A DNA stretch of 64,000 bases from Rhizomucor pusillus (GCA_900175165.2 FWWN02000701.1:173229-237228); one strand, 5' to 3'. Shown: positions 44,421 to 56,727, counted from the stretch's first letter. Translations and numbers: made by a program. The notes: generated by a model not told the origin, from the sequence alone.

Positions 44421-46631
44421 ATGCTGACTGTTATTACTTCTACCGTGGATCCTGAGGTATTCGAGGATCTGCCGGTCAAAATGGAGGAAATGCAACCGCG
44501 GCCACCTTCAATCGGAGCTTACCTCCTGCTTGACATTTTGGGGATTGGAGAATTCGGCAAAGTCAAACTGGGCAAGCATATCAAGACGAGTCAGGAGGTT
44601 GGTTTCCAGGTGTCCAGCATCAAGGCTGAATTTAAATAGCCATCGATCTAGGTTGCTGTAAAATTGATCGACAAGAAACGCGTGCAAGCAAGCGAGGTCC
44701 GAGAAAAGGTGGATCGGGAAATTGCAATCTTGAAGGTAAACCCAATTAACGATCGAGTTGCCCGAAAGAGTTTTCACTTGGTAACAAACCCTCTTCTTAA
44801 CGTAGCAACTTTCGCATCCATCCATTGTCAAGTTACTTGATGTAATTGAGACGGAAGTGTACATTGGTATCGTTCTTGACTATGCGCGAGGTACGCGGTT
44901 TCTGTACTTCACATAACTTCTGCATATGTATAACTTTACGATACACACAGGTGGTGAGCTTTTCGAATACATTCTTGCACATACACGACTCGGAGAAGAC
45001 GAAGCTTGTGCGCTATTTGCACAGCTTGTCAGCAGCATCCATTACATGCATCAAAAAGGCGTTGTTCATCGAGACTTAAAGTTGGTACGTTTCGAGCGTG
45101 ATGAATACAGTACAATTGCTAACCTGAGATGCTTAGGAAAATATCCTGCTTATGGATGAGAGACATATAATAATCACCGACTTTGGATTTGCAAACCAGG
45201 CCATGACGAGCGATGATCTGCTTGCTACATGCTGCGGGTCTCCGTGTTACGCTGCACCGGAGCTGCTGGCGGGCGAAAAATATGCGGGTCCGCCAGTGGA
45301 TGTATGGTCATGTGGCGTCGTTCTCTATGCAATGCTTTGTGGGTTTCTGCCGTTCGATGACAATAAGAACATCAATCAACTGTACAAGGAAATCACTGAG
45401 GATCCGCTGATACTACCAACGCATGTCAGCGAATCTGCTGGTCAGCTTCTTTGCCAGATGTTGGAACCGGATCCCAAAAGGCGCTGCACCGTTGAGGATA
45501 TCATGGCACACCCTTGGCTTGCTGAACATCATCACATATTCAGAAAAACGCTGGAGGAGCTGGAAAACGATGGTATAAATATCCCACACAGAAAGGTGCC
45601 TGTGGAGGAGGAAGAACACATGACGCCGTTGCCGTTGCTGCTAAATGCAAGCTCATCCAATTCTACAAGCTCGATAAATACGGAGAAACGGACAACGCAC
45701 GCTCCTCAGTTCATTTATGCGTCTGTGAAGACCGAACAGACTGTAGATGCGGCAGATTCAAGCGCTGATAACCGTCTGGAACCCCGTCTGGAACCATCAA
45801 CGATGGAAAACGAAAATAAAAAGGTAGATGACAGCGTTGGAAAGCGAGGCACAACCGACTACATCAAGGCGCAGGAGGTAGAAAATACAGCAAGAGCAGC
45901 GGCAGTGGAGACCGACTTGGCTTCAAGAGCGCACGAAACATCTCCGCAGAAGAGACACAGGAGCTTCTGGGCAAGATTGTTCCGAAGGAAGAAATCTGCA
46001 AGCAAGAAACGGTCTACGTGGATAGCGGCGAATGACAAGGACAATGACGAACGTTATAGTCATAAATTCATGACGTGGATACGAAAGACAAAGTCTTCAC
46101 AAGGTATACCCATACCAAAGTGATGTAACAGAGGCTATTCAGCGGACCTGCATGCTGATATATGGAATGATTCATACGCTACCAGCTGGTCTTTCCGCTA
46201 TCTTCGGCCCAAGTGGCGTCGACCATGATCGAAAAGTGGCTGCAATGACGACATTTTCGACGCTTGAGTCCTGTTTCCGTGCCAATAAGGAGACTTTGAT
46301 CCTTCACACATCGCAGTCGGGTGCCGATTTGCTGCGCTTGTTGTTATCGATCCTTGAACTGCTGGGTATTCAGGTGGAGCATGCGCAAGAAGAGATGAAA
46401 TTGGTCTGTCACCGGTCAACGCACCAGGCTCATGAGCCCACCTCGCTGGCTGTGTTTGGAGACCCTTCTGTGGACAATGGAGAGCAAGTAACATTTACTG
46501 TCCAAGTATGCCGGGTTTCGCCGCAGGTGCAAATGGTTGATGTGCGCCGTATCCAAGGAGAATATCGTGCATACCAGTTTTTGTGCTCTAAATTTCTAGA
46601 TATGGTCGAGCTGTTTGTCAAGCAAAAATAG
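44421..46631 (+). CDS. KIN4: KIN4-like CAMK kinase with C-terminal KA1-like domain
   Basis: Kinase of the AMPK-related group; yeast Kin4 acts in the spindle position checkpoint. Exon 1 (44421-44597) holds [18 protein letters not shown] and the loop [14 protein letters not shown]. Later exons give [42 protein letters not shown] and [12 protein letters not shown]. Then come [33 protein letters not shown] and [20 protein letters not shown] polybasic segment ([16 protein letters not shown]) near 46.0 kb could bind membranes. Past a stop at 46121-46123 the frame 46152-46631 encodes a KA1-like end ([32 protein letters not shown]). I join it to the kinase through an intron that I could not place with certainty. 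If there is no such intron, the kinase ends at 46123 and the KA1 piece is orphaned. Confidence 0.78.
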
Positions 46632-48629
46632 GAAACATTTTGCAGATAATCTCTGATTTATGACACGTGAAATGATCTTGGCCAATGCTCTCGGCTATTT
46701 TAGTCTGTTTCGCCTTGAAGACAGAATGTTCATCTGCTTTTCGTAACTGCAGCCATGGTGACCTGTTCAAGTCAAGACGTACCGTCCTCCTGTCGCAATA
46801 ATGTAAACACAATGAATATTTGCGCTTTCGCGATTTAGATGCATCCAAGATTGGCATTAATCCTTCCTCTTACTTTTTCTAACATGCCGAAGTTGATTGC
46901 AGTGTCTGTGTATGTGGGGGGTAGAGGAGGGAATCAGCAAATGGGCGGGCCCCATGGCTATAGTCAATTTTAGCGAATAGATAACGTTTGATTAAGCGGT
47001 TCACAGCTAAAATGGCACGAGGAACATGCATTTCTCACAAAACAACCTTTTGAACTCATATGTATAAAACGTAATGTACAGGCATAATCAAGTGCCAAAT
47101 ATGTGTTTTTCGTCCAATTCCCGGCCGATGGCACGGAGCTTGCTCACATGCTACAAGCCGGGACAAGACATTCCAAGTTTGGGCTAGCTTGCAGGCTCTC
47201 TTGCCCATCCCAAGTATGAGAATCAAAAGTTTAAGGGGAAAAAGGCTGATTCTCAGGGACTGAAGGAACAGTCAGAGTCGCATCTTGCGAAAAGAATATG
47301 ACGGTATCACTGCCTGTTTTGGGGTTGGAAATCCGCCTCATGGATTGCACTAATCCATATACAGAATTCTCGCTGCTTTTGGTAATGCCATTGAGCTTTT
47401 TGCCAGGGACGGATCATCACTTCCAATTTCTGCATTGCCTGCACAGAAAAATTCACAATACATAAATTAGATTTGGTCGATTGCTCAAAGCCTGCATAGA
47501 TCACATTTACACTTACTCCAGTCACAGCTGTAAAGCATTTGACAAGCGATCTAGATTACATAGTACTATACATCGCTATAACGACGCAAGTCGATGAAAA
47601 AAGCGCGGAATAGATCAGGCAAATTTTACGGAAGCTATGAAAAGAATCTTGCAGTTGAAGCCGCCAAGAATAAACAATCTTACAGCGCACCTATCGGCGC
47701 TATAGAGTAAATCTAACTATAGCCCGTAGCATGGATCCTTTTTGTATTGATTAGGCTGAGCAATAGCAGCCTCTGTAGCCTTGATATATCGAAGACTAAT
47801 GCATCATCTTAGAAGCATCTAAAGTTTGTTCATAGACTTTGTGGGGGAAATGTACCCTTGCAACAGACATTATGTACCTTGATTTTAAAAGAGTAAAAAA
47901 AAACAGGTATAAAATTTCGAAATTCATTCAGGCATTTACTGACGTAACATTGTGACACTGCATACACTGTAGAGAGCAAGAATAATATGAAGACACTACA
48001 GATTGAATGTGGGTCATTATGTAGACGCCGCGTAACTGGAGCATTGGGGTTTTTGCGAATGCACTTGGCCAATACAACCCGTATGCAAGTGTACCAAGTT
48101 CTCTCTGTGCAATTTTAATTCATTTTTGGTTTACTATTTTTATTATTTTATGCAAAGTTGGGATTGAATGTGGAGACTGGGTCCCCGCGCATTATGACGC
48201 TTGCCGTTTTTCGTTATCATAATCGCTCATCAGCGCAAAGATCATTTTAGCGAATAATATTTCCGATCAGTCTCCAGCAAAAAATTATCAACACAGATGA
48301 TTGAGTTGAGCACGCTTGGTCTGACCGGGCTGCTTTCGAGATCCTTATTGCAAATATCTACATGATTGTTTTGGCTGTGGTTCGCTGAACATCGATGCTA
48401 TCAGTTATGTATCTCCTCACGAGTTGCAGGGGGGGTTTGGAACGGGTTCCTTGGGGGTCTAGACGTGAAAGAAGCATGGACTCTTCATTACAGTTGTTCC
48501 TGTGCACCAGAACCAGTCTTATAAACAACTCCGATGACCATTCGATGTTCTTGAGAACCGTATAAAAGCTGGCCGGCCTTTCAATCAAATTGCCTAAGCT
48601 TCTCGTCCCTTTCTACGGAAAATAAAACC
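46632..48629. other. Long intergenic region, no gene recognised
   Basis: About 2 kb without a supported gene. A minus-strand frame at 47307-47525 has possible acceptors but no start or known domain. Sequence up to about 48.3 kb is AT-rich and stop-rich; the end carries the glutamate kinase promoter. Confidence 0.5.
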
Positions 48630-50087
48630 ATGGTCGTCTACCGCAACGTGCAGAACACACATCGCCCTACAAAGTCGTCTTTAACACTAGTGATCAAAGT
48701 TGGAACTTCATCTATCTGTGACGAGAAGACACATTATCCGTTATTAGGCAACTTGTCAAGGATTGTCGAAACTATCTTAGAGCTGAAGCGCAATGGTCAT
48801 CGCGTGGTCCTCGTCACTAGCGCTGCTGTCGGCACCGGTCTTCGCAGGCTCAACCTAAGCGAGAAACCAAAAAAGCTAGCGGCCGTTCAGGTAAAGCATG
48901 TAGGCATCATTTGCGTTGCAAAGAAAAAGGACAGTGCGATATCCTCCATACAGTAAGCTGACACAAATATGTTATCTACAGGCTATCGCTGCTGTCGGTC
49001 AAGGACGCCTGATGAGCATGTACGATGATCTCTTTGGACAGTTCAACCAACCTGTCGCGCAAATCCTTCTTACTCGTAACGATCTTGCTGACGTAAGTGC
49101 CCTGGACGCACTGACCAAGTCCTTCTCTTAACCTCACACTGCATACTTATTTCATACTCTTATTTTCTTTTCCTGCCAGCGATCACAATATCTGAATGCC
49201 GTGAACTGTCTTGAGGAGCTTCTGGACATGGGTGTAGTTCCTATTGTGAACGAAAACGATACCATATCTGTGTCTGTAAGTAACCAAATGATCATCATAT
49301 CAAGACCCGTGATATTAATATCCCCTAAAACGTTCCTTTTAAGGAAATCAAATTTGGTGACAATGATACCCTCTCTGCTATCACCGCCGGCATGGTCAAG
49401 GCCGATTACTTATTCCTCATGACAGACGTCGATTGCTTATATACTGATAATCCCCGCTCAAATCCGGATGCAAAGCCGGTATTAGTGTGCGACGATATCG
49501 AGGCATTGCGCGAGAAAGTAACCGTCAGCTCCCCTGGCTCTGCTCTCGGCACAGGCGGCATGGTGACCAAGCTTGTTGCTGCCGATCTTGCAACTGCAGC
49601 CGGTGTAACTACCGTTATCACCCGTGGATCTAATCCTGAACGCATAATCCCCATCATCGGCGAGGGAGAATCCAAGTCTATGCCTTTGCACACACGCTTT
49701 GTAGCCAAGCTTCAACCATTAATTGACCGTAAATGGTGGATTCTTCATGGCTTACACACTGCAGGCACGATCTACATTGACGCGGAACTTGGAGAAGCTA
49801 TCGCAGACGGTGCTGCTCGCCAAGGCGCTCCTGGTGTTTCTCTCTTTGCACACTCCATCGCCAAGGTAGAAGGCAACTTTGTGGAACATCAAGCCGTACG
49901 ACTTGTGGCGCCTCACACGGTTAATGGTGTTACCGGCTTCGTTACAGTTGCTAAGGGCATTGTCAATTACTCCTCTGCTGAAATCGTTCGTATTATGCAT
50001 GCCCGTGAAAGCGATATAATTGATTCCCTGGGTTACAAGGATGCCGATTGCATTATTAGCCGGGAAAACATGGCAACATCCTCATAG
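48630..50087 (+). CDS. PRO1: Glutamate 5-kinase (proline biosynthesis), with PUA domain
   Basis: Phosphorylates glutamate at the gamma-carboxyl, the first step to proline; cytoplasmic. Four exons. The start is [15 protein letters not shown]; the amino-acid-kinase domain begins [15 protein letters not shown]. Further blocks are [48 protein letters not shown] and [14 protein letters not shown]. Next come [33 protein letters not shown] and [19 protein letters not shown]. The C-terminal PUA domain ([27 protein letters not shown]) matches bacterial ProB and fungal Pro1. It is a stand-alone kinase, not the plant/animal P5CS fusion. The stop is at 50085-50087. Confidence 0.94.
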
Positions 50088-50488
50088 CCCCTTCTACTGC
50101 TTCTGCCGAATATTTTCTTTCTATATTACATCGTCACCTATCCATCTCCATCAAAATTCGTATTCATAGCGTTTTGCATTTATCCTCGGTCCCATCTCTT
50201 CCTTCTAAAAAAGAAAACGAACGAAAAAGAAAACTTTACTACAACGCTTTGCATTTTTCTTTTCTTTTACTCTCCCTTATCTCTATCTGCATGTCATCAT
50301 ATTTCGCCCCACTTTTCCAATCCTCCCCGCAGTCTAAATTTGGAAGCAGACAAAAACTTATACACGTTGACGATCACCAATAATCAGTAAAGTAAACTCT
50401 CCCTGTTTCTTCGATAGCAATATTTATCCTCGTATATAACTGACTGAATATAAAAATGCATATAAATATTGATGCTAGATGTACATTA
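50088..50488. other. Convergent intergenic region
   Basis: About 400 bp of pyrimidine-rich then AT-rich DNA between the 3' ends of PRO1 and the zinc-cluster gene; likely 3' UTRs and polyadenylation signals. No coding segment is supported. Confidence 0.55.
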
Positions 50489-53332
50489 TTATCCAAAATG
50501 GCCGAAAGTAGAATCGTTGCGTTGAGCATCGGATCTGTGTGACGATTGCAAACATACAGGCAAATACGGATGACCTTGTTCAGAGGAATACTTCATATGA
50601 TAACCACTGTTGTAAATCGATTGAGGGCGTTGATGGTGATGGTGTTGCTGATGGACTTCTGTCGGTTGTGGTCGTATGGATACGGATTGATTTGCAATCC
50701 ACTGAGGATTGAAGGATGAATTTGGTGACGGTGAGGATGGCGAGTAGACTTGCTGTTGATGGTGATAGCCATATTGCGTTGGTGCAAAACCCAACGGTGA
50801 TGTGGTATGAGTCATCACCTCCAGCATGCCATCAGTTGAGCTCGTCGGCGGTGCTACACAATAATCCATTACAGTAGGCGTGTATAAAAAGTCTGAAAAC
50901 TGCATGGCTTCGGCAGCAGGTCCTTTAGAGGAAAAATCGAATTCCGAAGTTGTCGATCCGACGACATCCAACATATCTTGCATCGATTGCTCCAACATGG
51001 TTGGTCGTTGACTCTCAACCGTAGGTGTCGCCATATTAACATTCATACCTCTGGAATCATCTGAACTCTTCTCTGCAGCGGAAAATACTGCAACATCTGA
51101 TGCCTCTCTTTTGAGAGGTATCCGCAGTCCTGTATCTTCGACCACAGGTACTTTATCCGCTATTTCATCGTTAAGGTCCAAATCGTCCGATTCTCGTTGC
51201 ACTTCTGCCAGTATGCACTGAATTCGTCGTATAAGCGCCATAACATACTTGTGATGATGAACTGGTGACTTTTGCAGAATGTTACTCATGCGTTGAAGTT
51301 GTCTCCGTGCGCAGTCAACCAATCCATCCGGCTGCGTGAGCATATTGTTGTAAACCATCGTCGCTACCATAAGCACTTCAAGTGAGAAATGGCACCACCG
51401 CTGCTGTAAACGAGAATAGCATTCCAATAATTCCACGATAGTATCAGCCGCCTGTCGACATCGTTCTCGTGATAACAAGTCGATAGCAGATGGAGGGTCG
51501 TCAGCGACTCGAGATGAAAACAGTCCATATAGCTGACAGATCTGGAAATTGTATTCAAAGTTGAGTTTGATGCATGCTTGCTCTCTGAAAGAACTGGTGT
51601 TCCACACGCGCCTGTGAACGTCACCAGGGGTATACTTGAGCTCTGGTTCCAGCTCATCGTACCATGTCTGCAAGTGCTTATCCAAGGTCGACACGGTCGA
51701 TAGCAAAGGCTTTTCTTGTGTTGCTTTGCTCATAATGGAGCGATATATTGATGCGATACGAAATCGTTGCCCCATAAATGCAACTCGCCATTTCACCTCG
51801 CCCTTCTCATGCGCCAGTACTGTCGGGTACGAAACTGATATCTGATCATCAGGCGGTAGCGAAAACGGTCGGTCCGAGTGGATTGTACAGAGTGTCTCCA
51901 AAAAATATGTTGCCCAGAACAGTCGTCTGACATTTTCTTGTTCTAGAGGATCCTTGCTCGGCGATTCTTGATACATCTTCATCGACAAGCACATCCGTAT
52001 TGCAAGTCCAAGATAAATGTATGCTTCGGATTCTGTTGTATGTTTTGCTTCGCTTGGCCGACCGGTCGCATATATATACATGATAAGCAAACTAAGCATG
52101 GTATCAACGTCCGTTACAGCAAAGCGTTCCTTTAGAAGATCCTTGGCTTTGTTGAAAAATGGCTCGCCCACAAGGTTTGGATCCTTTCCAGGGAATAAGT
52201 CGTGATAAATGGCGGCATGGCGAGCAGTCCAAGCCAACGCAGCATTCATCAATAAAGGATCTATCGTGCCGTCCTTGTAACGTTGTCGTACTGATCGAGC
52301 TGGATCCGTCATAGGGAGACATAGCAAGCATTCTGTATATATATCCATCATCTGGTCAAGCACGTCCTTGGACAGCGTCGGATAGACTTCTTCTGGATGG
52401 TTTTCTGATTGCTGGGTATTATGCGGCTCCCACGTGCTGTAAAGGGGAAAAGTCTTTTGTTTTGGTTTCCATAGCGTCTTCTTCCGTACTAAAGTCGCTC
52501 GGTCTACACTCGAATCTACTGTTGACGCTGCAGGAGACGATGCTTGAGAGGAGGAGTCTGAGTCTCGACTGCTTTTGCTGCACTGCTCACCAGGACCATT
52601 CAGATCCATTTGCGAAAACCCTGTGAGCAGAATATCGTACAAGTCGTGAAGTGAGATTATGTTCGTATCGATCCGCAGCCCCTTGGGAGTGAGCGAAAGT
52701 GTCCATTGGCTACCTGTCGTAGCCGGTGAAGACGATGATGCTGATGATGATGACACACCAGAGGTAACAATATTGCTAACGCGCATATTACTGACTAGTT
52801 TCGGTCCATTCCGTTCTCCTGCAACATCTTTTTTATCGGCCGATCTCGTCAGACGGACCTCGTCAGCGACATACTGCGTATTGTTGGACACTTCTTTCAT
52901 GTCAGCTTCAATCGATTGCACCCGCTGTTGTAACATGTCCACTGTTTCGTTGAGTTTTACTAGATTAAACAAGTCCACCTGAGTCGCCGAGCCGTCGTAA
53001 GAGCATTCAGCTAGAAAATATACGGGATCAGAACACAAATAGGAAATTTCTTCCTTCCCTTCCTTACCTTTGGCTTGCTGACATCGTGAGCAGGAGGGAT
53101 GTGCAAAATCACATTTCACTGTAGACGTACTTCATTAGCTATCGCCAACAGCCTAGTTACTAAGTGATTGTATACCCTTCTTTGATCTATTATGGCACGA
53201 AAACATTAGAAACATTGACGGAACCAACTATCAAATTAGAAAATTTGCTTCGTACCTGCATCGCTCGCAAGCCATTGTCATACGAATCTTTTTTGACGCT
53301 GTTGGCCCAGATGCTCGGGAGGATTGACTCAT
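50489..53332 (-). CDS. Zn2Cys6 transcription factor with fungal_trans domain
   Basis: Nuclear DNA-binding regulator; its targets are unknown. Four exons: 53332-53256, an 11-nt micro-exon 53186-53176, 53118-53068 and 53010-50489, total 886 residues. The start is MSQSSRASGPTASKK. Splicing across the first three introns builds a perfect zinc cluster, C-x2-C-x6-C-x6-C-x2-C-x6-C (CERCRSKKVKCDFAHPSC, SRCQQAKAEC). A coiled-coil linker follows (LNETVDMLQQRVQSIEAD), then a Ser-rich stretch. The middle-homology domain has WTARHAAIYHDLFPGK, MLSLLIMYIYATGRPSEA, IRMCLSMKMY and FWATYFLETLCTIHSDRPF. The C-terminus is rich in Gln, His and Ser. The micro-exon is needed to complete the cluster; without it the second and third Cys fall out of frame. 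Confidence 0.9.
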
Positions 53333-53399
53333 TGCGTGCTCCAATCGGTGTGTTGTAAAGGCCAGTAATTAATTTGTTAAGCTTGCGCAATGAGTCAAT
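53323..53399. promoter_or_regulatory. Inverted TGACTCA/TGAGTCA pair at the zinc-cluster gene start
   Basis: ATTGACTCATTGCG (53323-53336) and CGCAATGAGTCAAT (53386-53399) are perfect 14-nt inverted copies about 50 bp apart. Each holds the TGA(C/G)TCA heptamer bound by Gcn4/AP-1-type bZIP proteins. One arm overlaps the proposed start codon (53332-53330). Whether this is a regulatory site, a cruciform or chance is open. Confidence 0.45.
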
Positions 53400-53570
53400 G
53401 AGTTTACAGAGAAAAAGAGGAGGGAACGAGCAGCCACCAAACTCAATGAGGTAAAAAAAAACCTCTCCTTCAAGGCGAGAAGTTCAAAATGTGCGCAAAA
53501 GCACAAGGAAAGGGGAACTACAAGATGCACCCACAAAATTCAGCTCGGGCATCCTCATTTTTGCAGGGAT

Positions 53571-53627
53571 TTCCTTCGGACACAACGTTTAAGCCCAGCG
53601 AGCATAAGTCCTCGGACACAACATCTA
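53571..53627. repeat. Direct repeat flanking the MULE island (left)
   Basis: Holds TTTCC..TCGGACACAACGTTTAAGCC and, 15 bp later, CTCGGACACAACA. A similar arrangement in the same orientation lies at 56789-56836, on the other side of the transposase gene. Confidence 0.5.
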
Positions 53628-53745
53628 AGAATCGTTCGAAATTATCTAGTGTACTACTGGAGATATCATTTCAGCTCATAATCTACAAGCTGTATGTAAT
53701 TTCTTATAAGTTTCGGATATAGATACATATGTTATGAACGAAACT

Positions 53746-56727
53746 TTATACCTGCTGTGATGGATCCAAGACATCTTCAAGATCTATTTGCTCCGTTGGA
53801 TCTTCCTTAGGACAATGCTCTAGAAAAGGTTTTGTAAACATATCCCTTTGTTTCGTAAGCCGATGCTCCCAGCCAAGGCTATCCTTCGTTCTATGTCTTT
53901 TCCAGGACTTGATGATTTGAGGAATCGGCGCACCCAAAGCTAAGCGAATATTTACATAATGGGCTGAATGCTTCATCAACAGCGAAGATACTGGAGAATT
54001 GTTGTTCGGGGGAGCGTTATCGGGAAGAAAGGTATACAATTTCAGGGCAGAAAAAAATGAATTGGTCGCTTGTACGCATTCGTCAGGACGTAACCCAAGA
54101 GTGCCATAGGCATCCAATGCTAGCACCACATGGACCATCATACCACTGTAAGGAGCTTCTGACTGTTCTGTAATCGTCAGGTAAACCAAAAAGTCGAGTA
54201 TAATGCGGCGGCTTGTAAGTTCCTGCAGACACTGAAGCCGAACGTCCCTCCAAACATCCTCAGATTCCCCGAGGCCGATAGCAAATGCACGGTATCCGCA
54301 ATTACCATCTGCCTTCACATCAGTAGCAGAAGATACCCAATCTACCATGAATTTACGCAAATCATGCTGACGGGCAGCTTCATATATAAATGCAGGCAAC
54401 GAGGATCTGTAAGACAAATAAAAAGAATTAAGTGCATGTATTAGAAAGACTTTAGGTTCTTGAATACTCACGAGGATGGTGGTTTTACAATTATGTCGTA
54501 TATTTTTTGAATGGACATCTATTCTCTTCTGATTGCGAGTGTTTTTGTGATGCTTTTTCTGATTTCTTCTCTACAGCAGTCTGCGAATTATTTTGAGAAT
54601 TCAATTGGCCACGCTTTCGATCAAGCTTTTCTTGTTCCCATATCTGGTTGTCAAGTAGCTCGTTCGACGTGGGAAGACGACCTGTTCCTCGCCGCCTTCC
54701 CTTGGGCTTAATTTTGCTGGGTGGCTGCAGGTGTTTCAGAGATACCTCTTCACCATGGCCCATGGCTGCTTCTATGCGGGCCGCCATAGCAAAGCCTGGC
54801 TTGGTTGTCTCCATCATCCTCCAACAGTGCTTCAATCCTAGTCGATAATGATTGCATTTTTTGCTTCACATCAATGGGTTTTTCATGGCTGACTGGTGGA
54901 ACTTCACCAAACTCTGCCTTGTTCTCTACCGTTACACTTCAGTAAATATAAGGTCTACTCGAAGAGTGAAACGTTAGCATACATGGACGGCAACTGTAAC
55001 TTCTGTATGAGGACAAAGTGACTATCGGAATGGTATTACATTAAGAGGTAAGGATCCAGTTGTGGGCAGCTGATGACAGCAGGGAATGTTATAGTTGATT
55101 GTTATTTGGCAATTGCATTTCTCGGGACCCTGTTCGCTTTCTTTTGATACTACTGGCTTGACAGGCTCTTTCTTGATAGCTTCAATTGCAAAGGGAGAAA
55201 CTTCATCGGTCAAATTTTTTATGATCTTTTGCAACACAATAATTACGGCTGAGCATGTCTTTCCCATCATACAAGTTAATTGAATCTTGCTATTTTTATT
55301 CGTTTCAATCTTTATCAGATACTCATATTCCCCATAATCCCACTTTTCTCGTGCTGATCATGCCACATATCTACAGCACTTCCACGTACCTTAAAACGTA
55401 TATATCTGTCTATAGATTCCATTGCATTTGAGATAGTTCCTAAAGAAGTCAAATTGTCCTTGATTGCAGCATGTGCGCATTCAACACGGCTTGTTGTCGT
55501 CGTCCCAACATGCAGCAACCGTGAGGTGTAAGCACCAACCCACTGTTCTTTCTTGATCAGCATCCTACATGACATTGTTAAAACATGTTTTCTTATCCCA
55601 AGTAAGACATACGTATTCAGGTAAGAGACAATATCGTCCGCCTTTCTGCTAAACTTTGCAATTTCGAGGAATTCTTTGTGCGCCTCTTCAACGTGATTCT
55701 CAGGTCTCGAGTTTATCAGCTTCTTGACTGCTTTCAGCAATGCATTCTGCTGATCTACGGTGTCAAATCCTTTGCAACAGTTCTTACGGAAGTTTCCGTA
55801 TAGGTGTACGTTGCAAAGCAAATGATGAGTGTCCGGGAAAATCTTTGTAAACAATTCCAAGGCGGCTGCTGTATAGTCCACAACGATGATTCCAGGTTTT
55901 TTGGAAACCAGCTTCCAAATCACTTCGTCTATGCATTCCGCTATCCATGCATATGCTGAAAGCTTTTCATCCGTGATCCATGCACCGCCAGTCGCAAATG
56001 ACATAAGCTCTTGACGTCCAACATTGCTGATTCCGACGATGTTCACGTAAGGCATGTGGTATTGGCTTCTTCTGTAGGTTGCGTCTACCAGAACAACCTC
56101 AGGAAAACACCGAGCTTTTTCAATGCTGGCAGGATATGCAAAGAAGATACTTTGCAACCGCTTCTCCGAGTCGTACTGGTAACGGGCTTCGTACGCTCTT
56201 TCGTCGAGGAATGCGCCGAGATAAGCAATCCACCCTTCATACTATCGTTGCCACGTTTGCTTGCGCATCGTAAGGTTATCCAGATCATTTGGAAGTACCG
56301 ATGACTTTCCTTCTGTGTCGCGCAAAGCTTCACAGATATGCTCCGGCTTGGTACCGACCTTAAGAACCTTCAATGCTGTGGCGAGATCCTCTTCGTTCAG
56401 CTTGCGATGTTGATGGAAGACGAAAGCATCTTTCATCATCGCATGGGTATGTTGATCGTTGTTCCCTCGGACCTCCCAGCAACGGTCTCCAACAGGAAAA
56501 GCCTTGATGACGAGGGGACAAATCTGCCGTAGCGGATCGCGCTTGACCTTAACGGTGGCAGCGGTCAGATTATGGTTGTTGCGGGAAGTCCCTCCACGAC
56601 GACACTGCAAGTGACGAACGCTGCTGGACTTCGTCGTAACAGCATAGTCATCCCAACTCGTAATAGCCTGGGCAGCTTGTTCCAGTTCTTCACGGCTTTC
56701 AAATCGACGATCCAACAAGTTAGACAT
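53746..56727 (-). mobile_element. Mutator-like (MULE) transposase with FAR1-type finger, SWIM and OTU domains, probably disabled
   Basis: Read from ATG at 56727 (MSNLLDRRFESREELEQAA). The N-terminus has a FAR1/WRKY-GCM1-type finger (HLQCRRG, RQICP, DQHTH). The frame then meets a TAG at 56244-56242 in the middle of conserved sequence. After it come the MULE core blocks: FPEVVLVDATY, MPYVNIVGISNVGRQE, PGIIVVDYTAAALELF and DTHHLLCNVHLYGNFRK. The segment CNCQITINYNIPCCH (about 55.1 kb) is a SWIM finger (C-x-C...C-x-H). Another TAG stands at 55024-55022. A basic linker (KIKPKGRRRGTGRLP) leads to an OTU cysteine-protease-like domain. Its motif is KADGNCGYRAFAIGLGE (54.3 kb), with a later His in SAHYVNI. 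Introns exist near 54.4 kb and perhaps 55.3 and 54.85 kb, so part of the breakage may be unresolved splicing. Confidence 0.78.

Noticed and set aside
47307..47525. Minus-strand frame with TTTCTGTGCAG acceptor-like site
   Set aside because: The peptide after the acceptor (MQKLEVMIRPWQKAQ...) resembles nothing I know. The upstream 'intron' would be only 25 nt and no start is convincing.
53323..53399. Inverted 14-mers as ends of the transposon island
   Set aside because: They overlap the start of the host zinc-cluster gene and no matching copy was found beyond the right side of the transposase copies.
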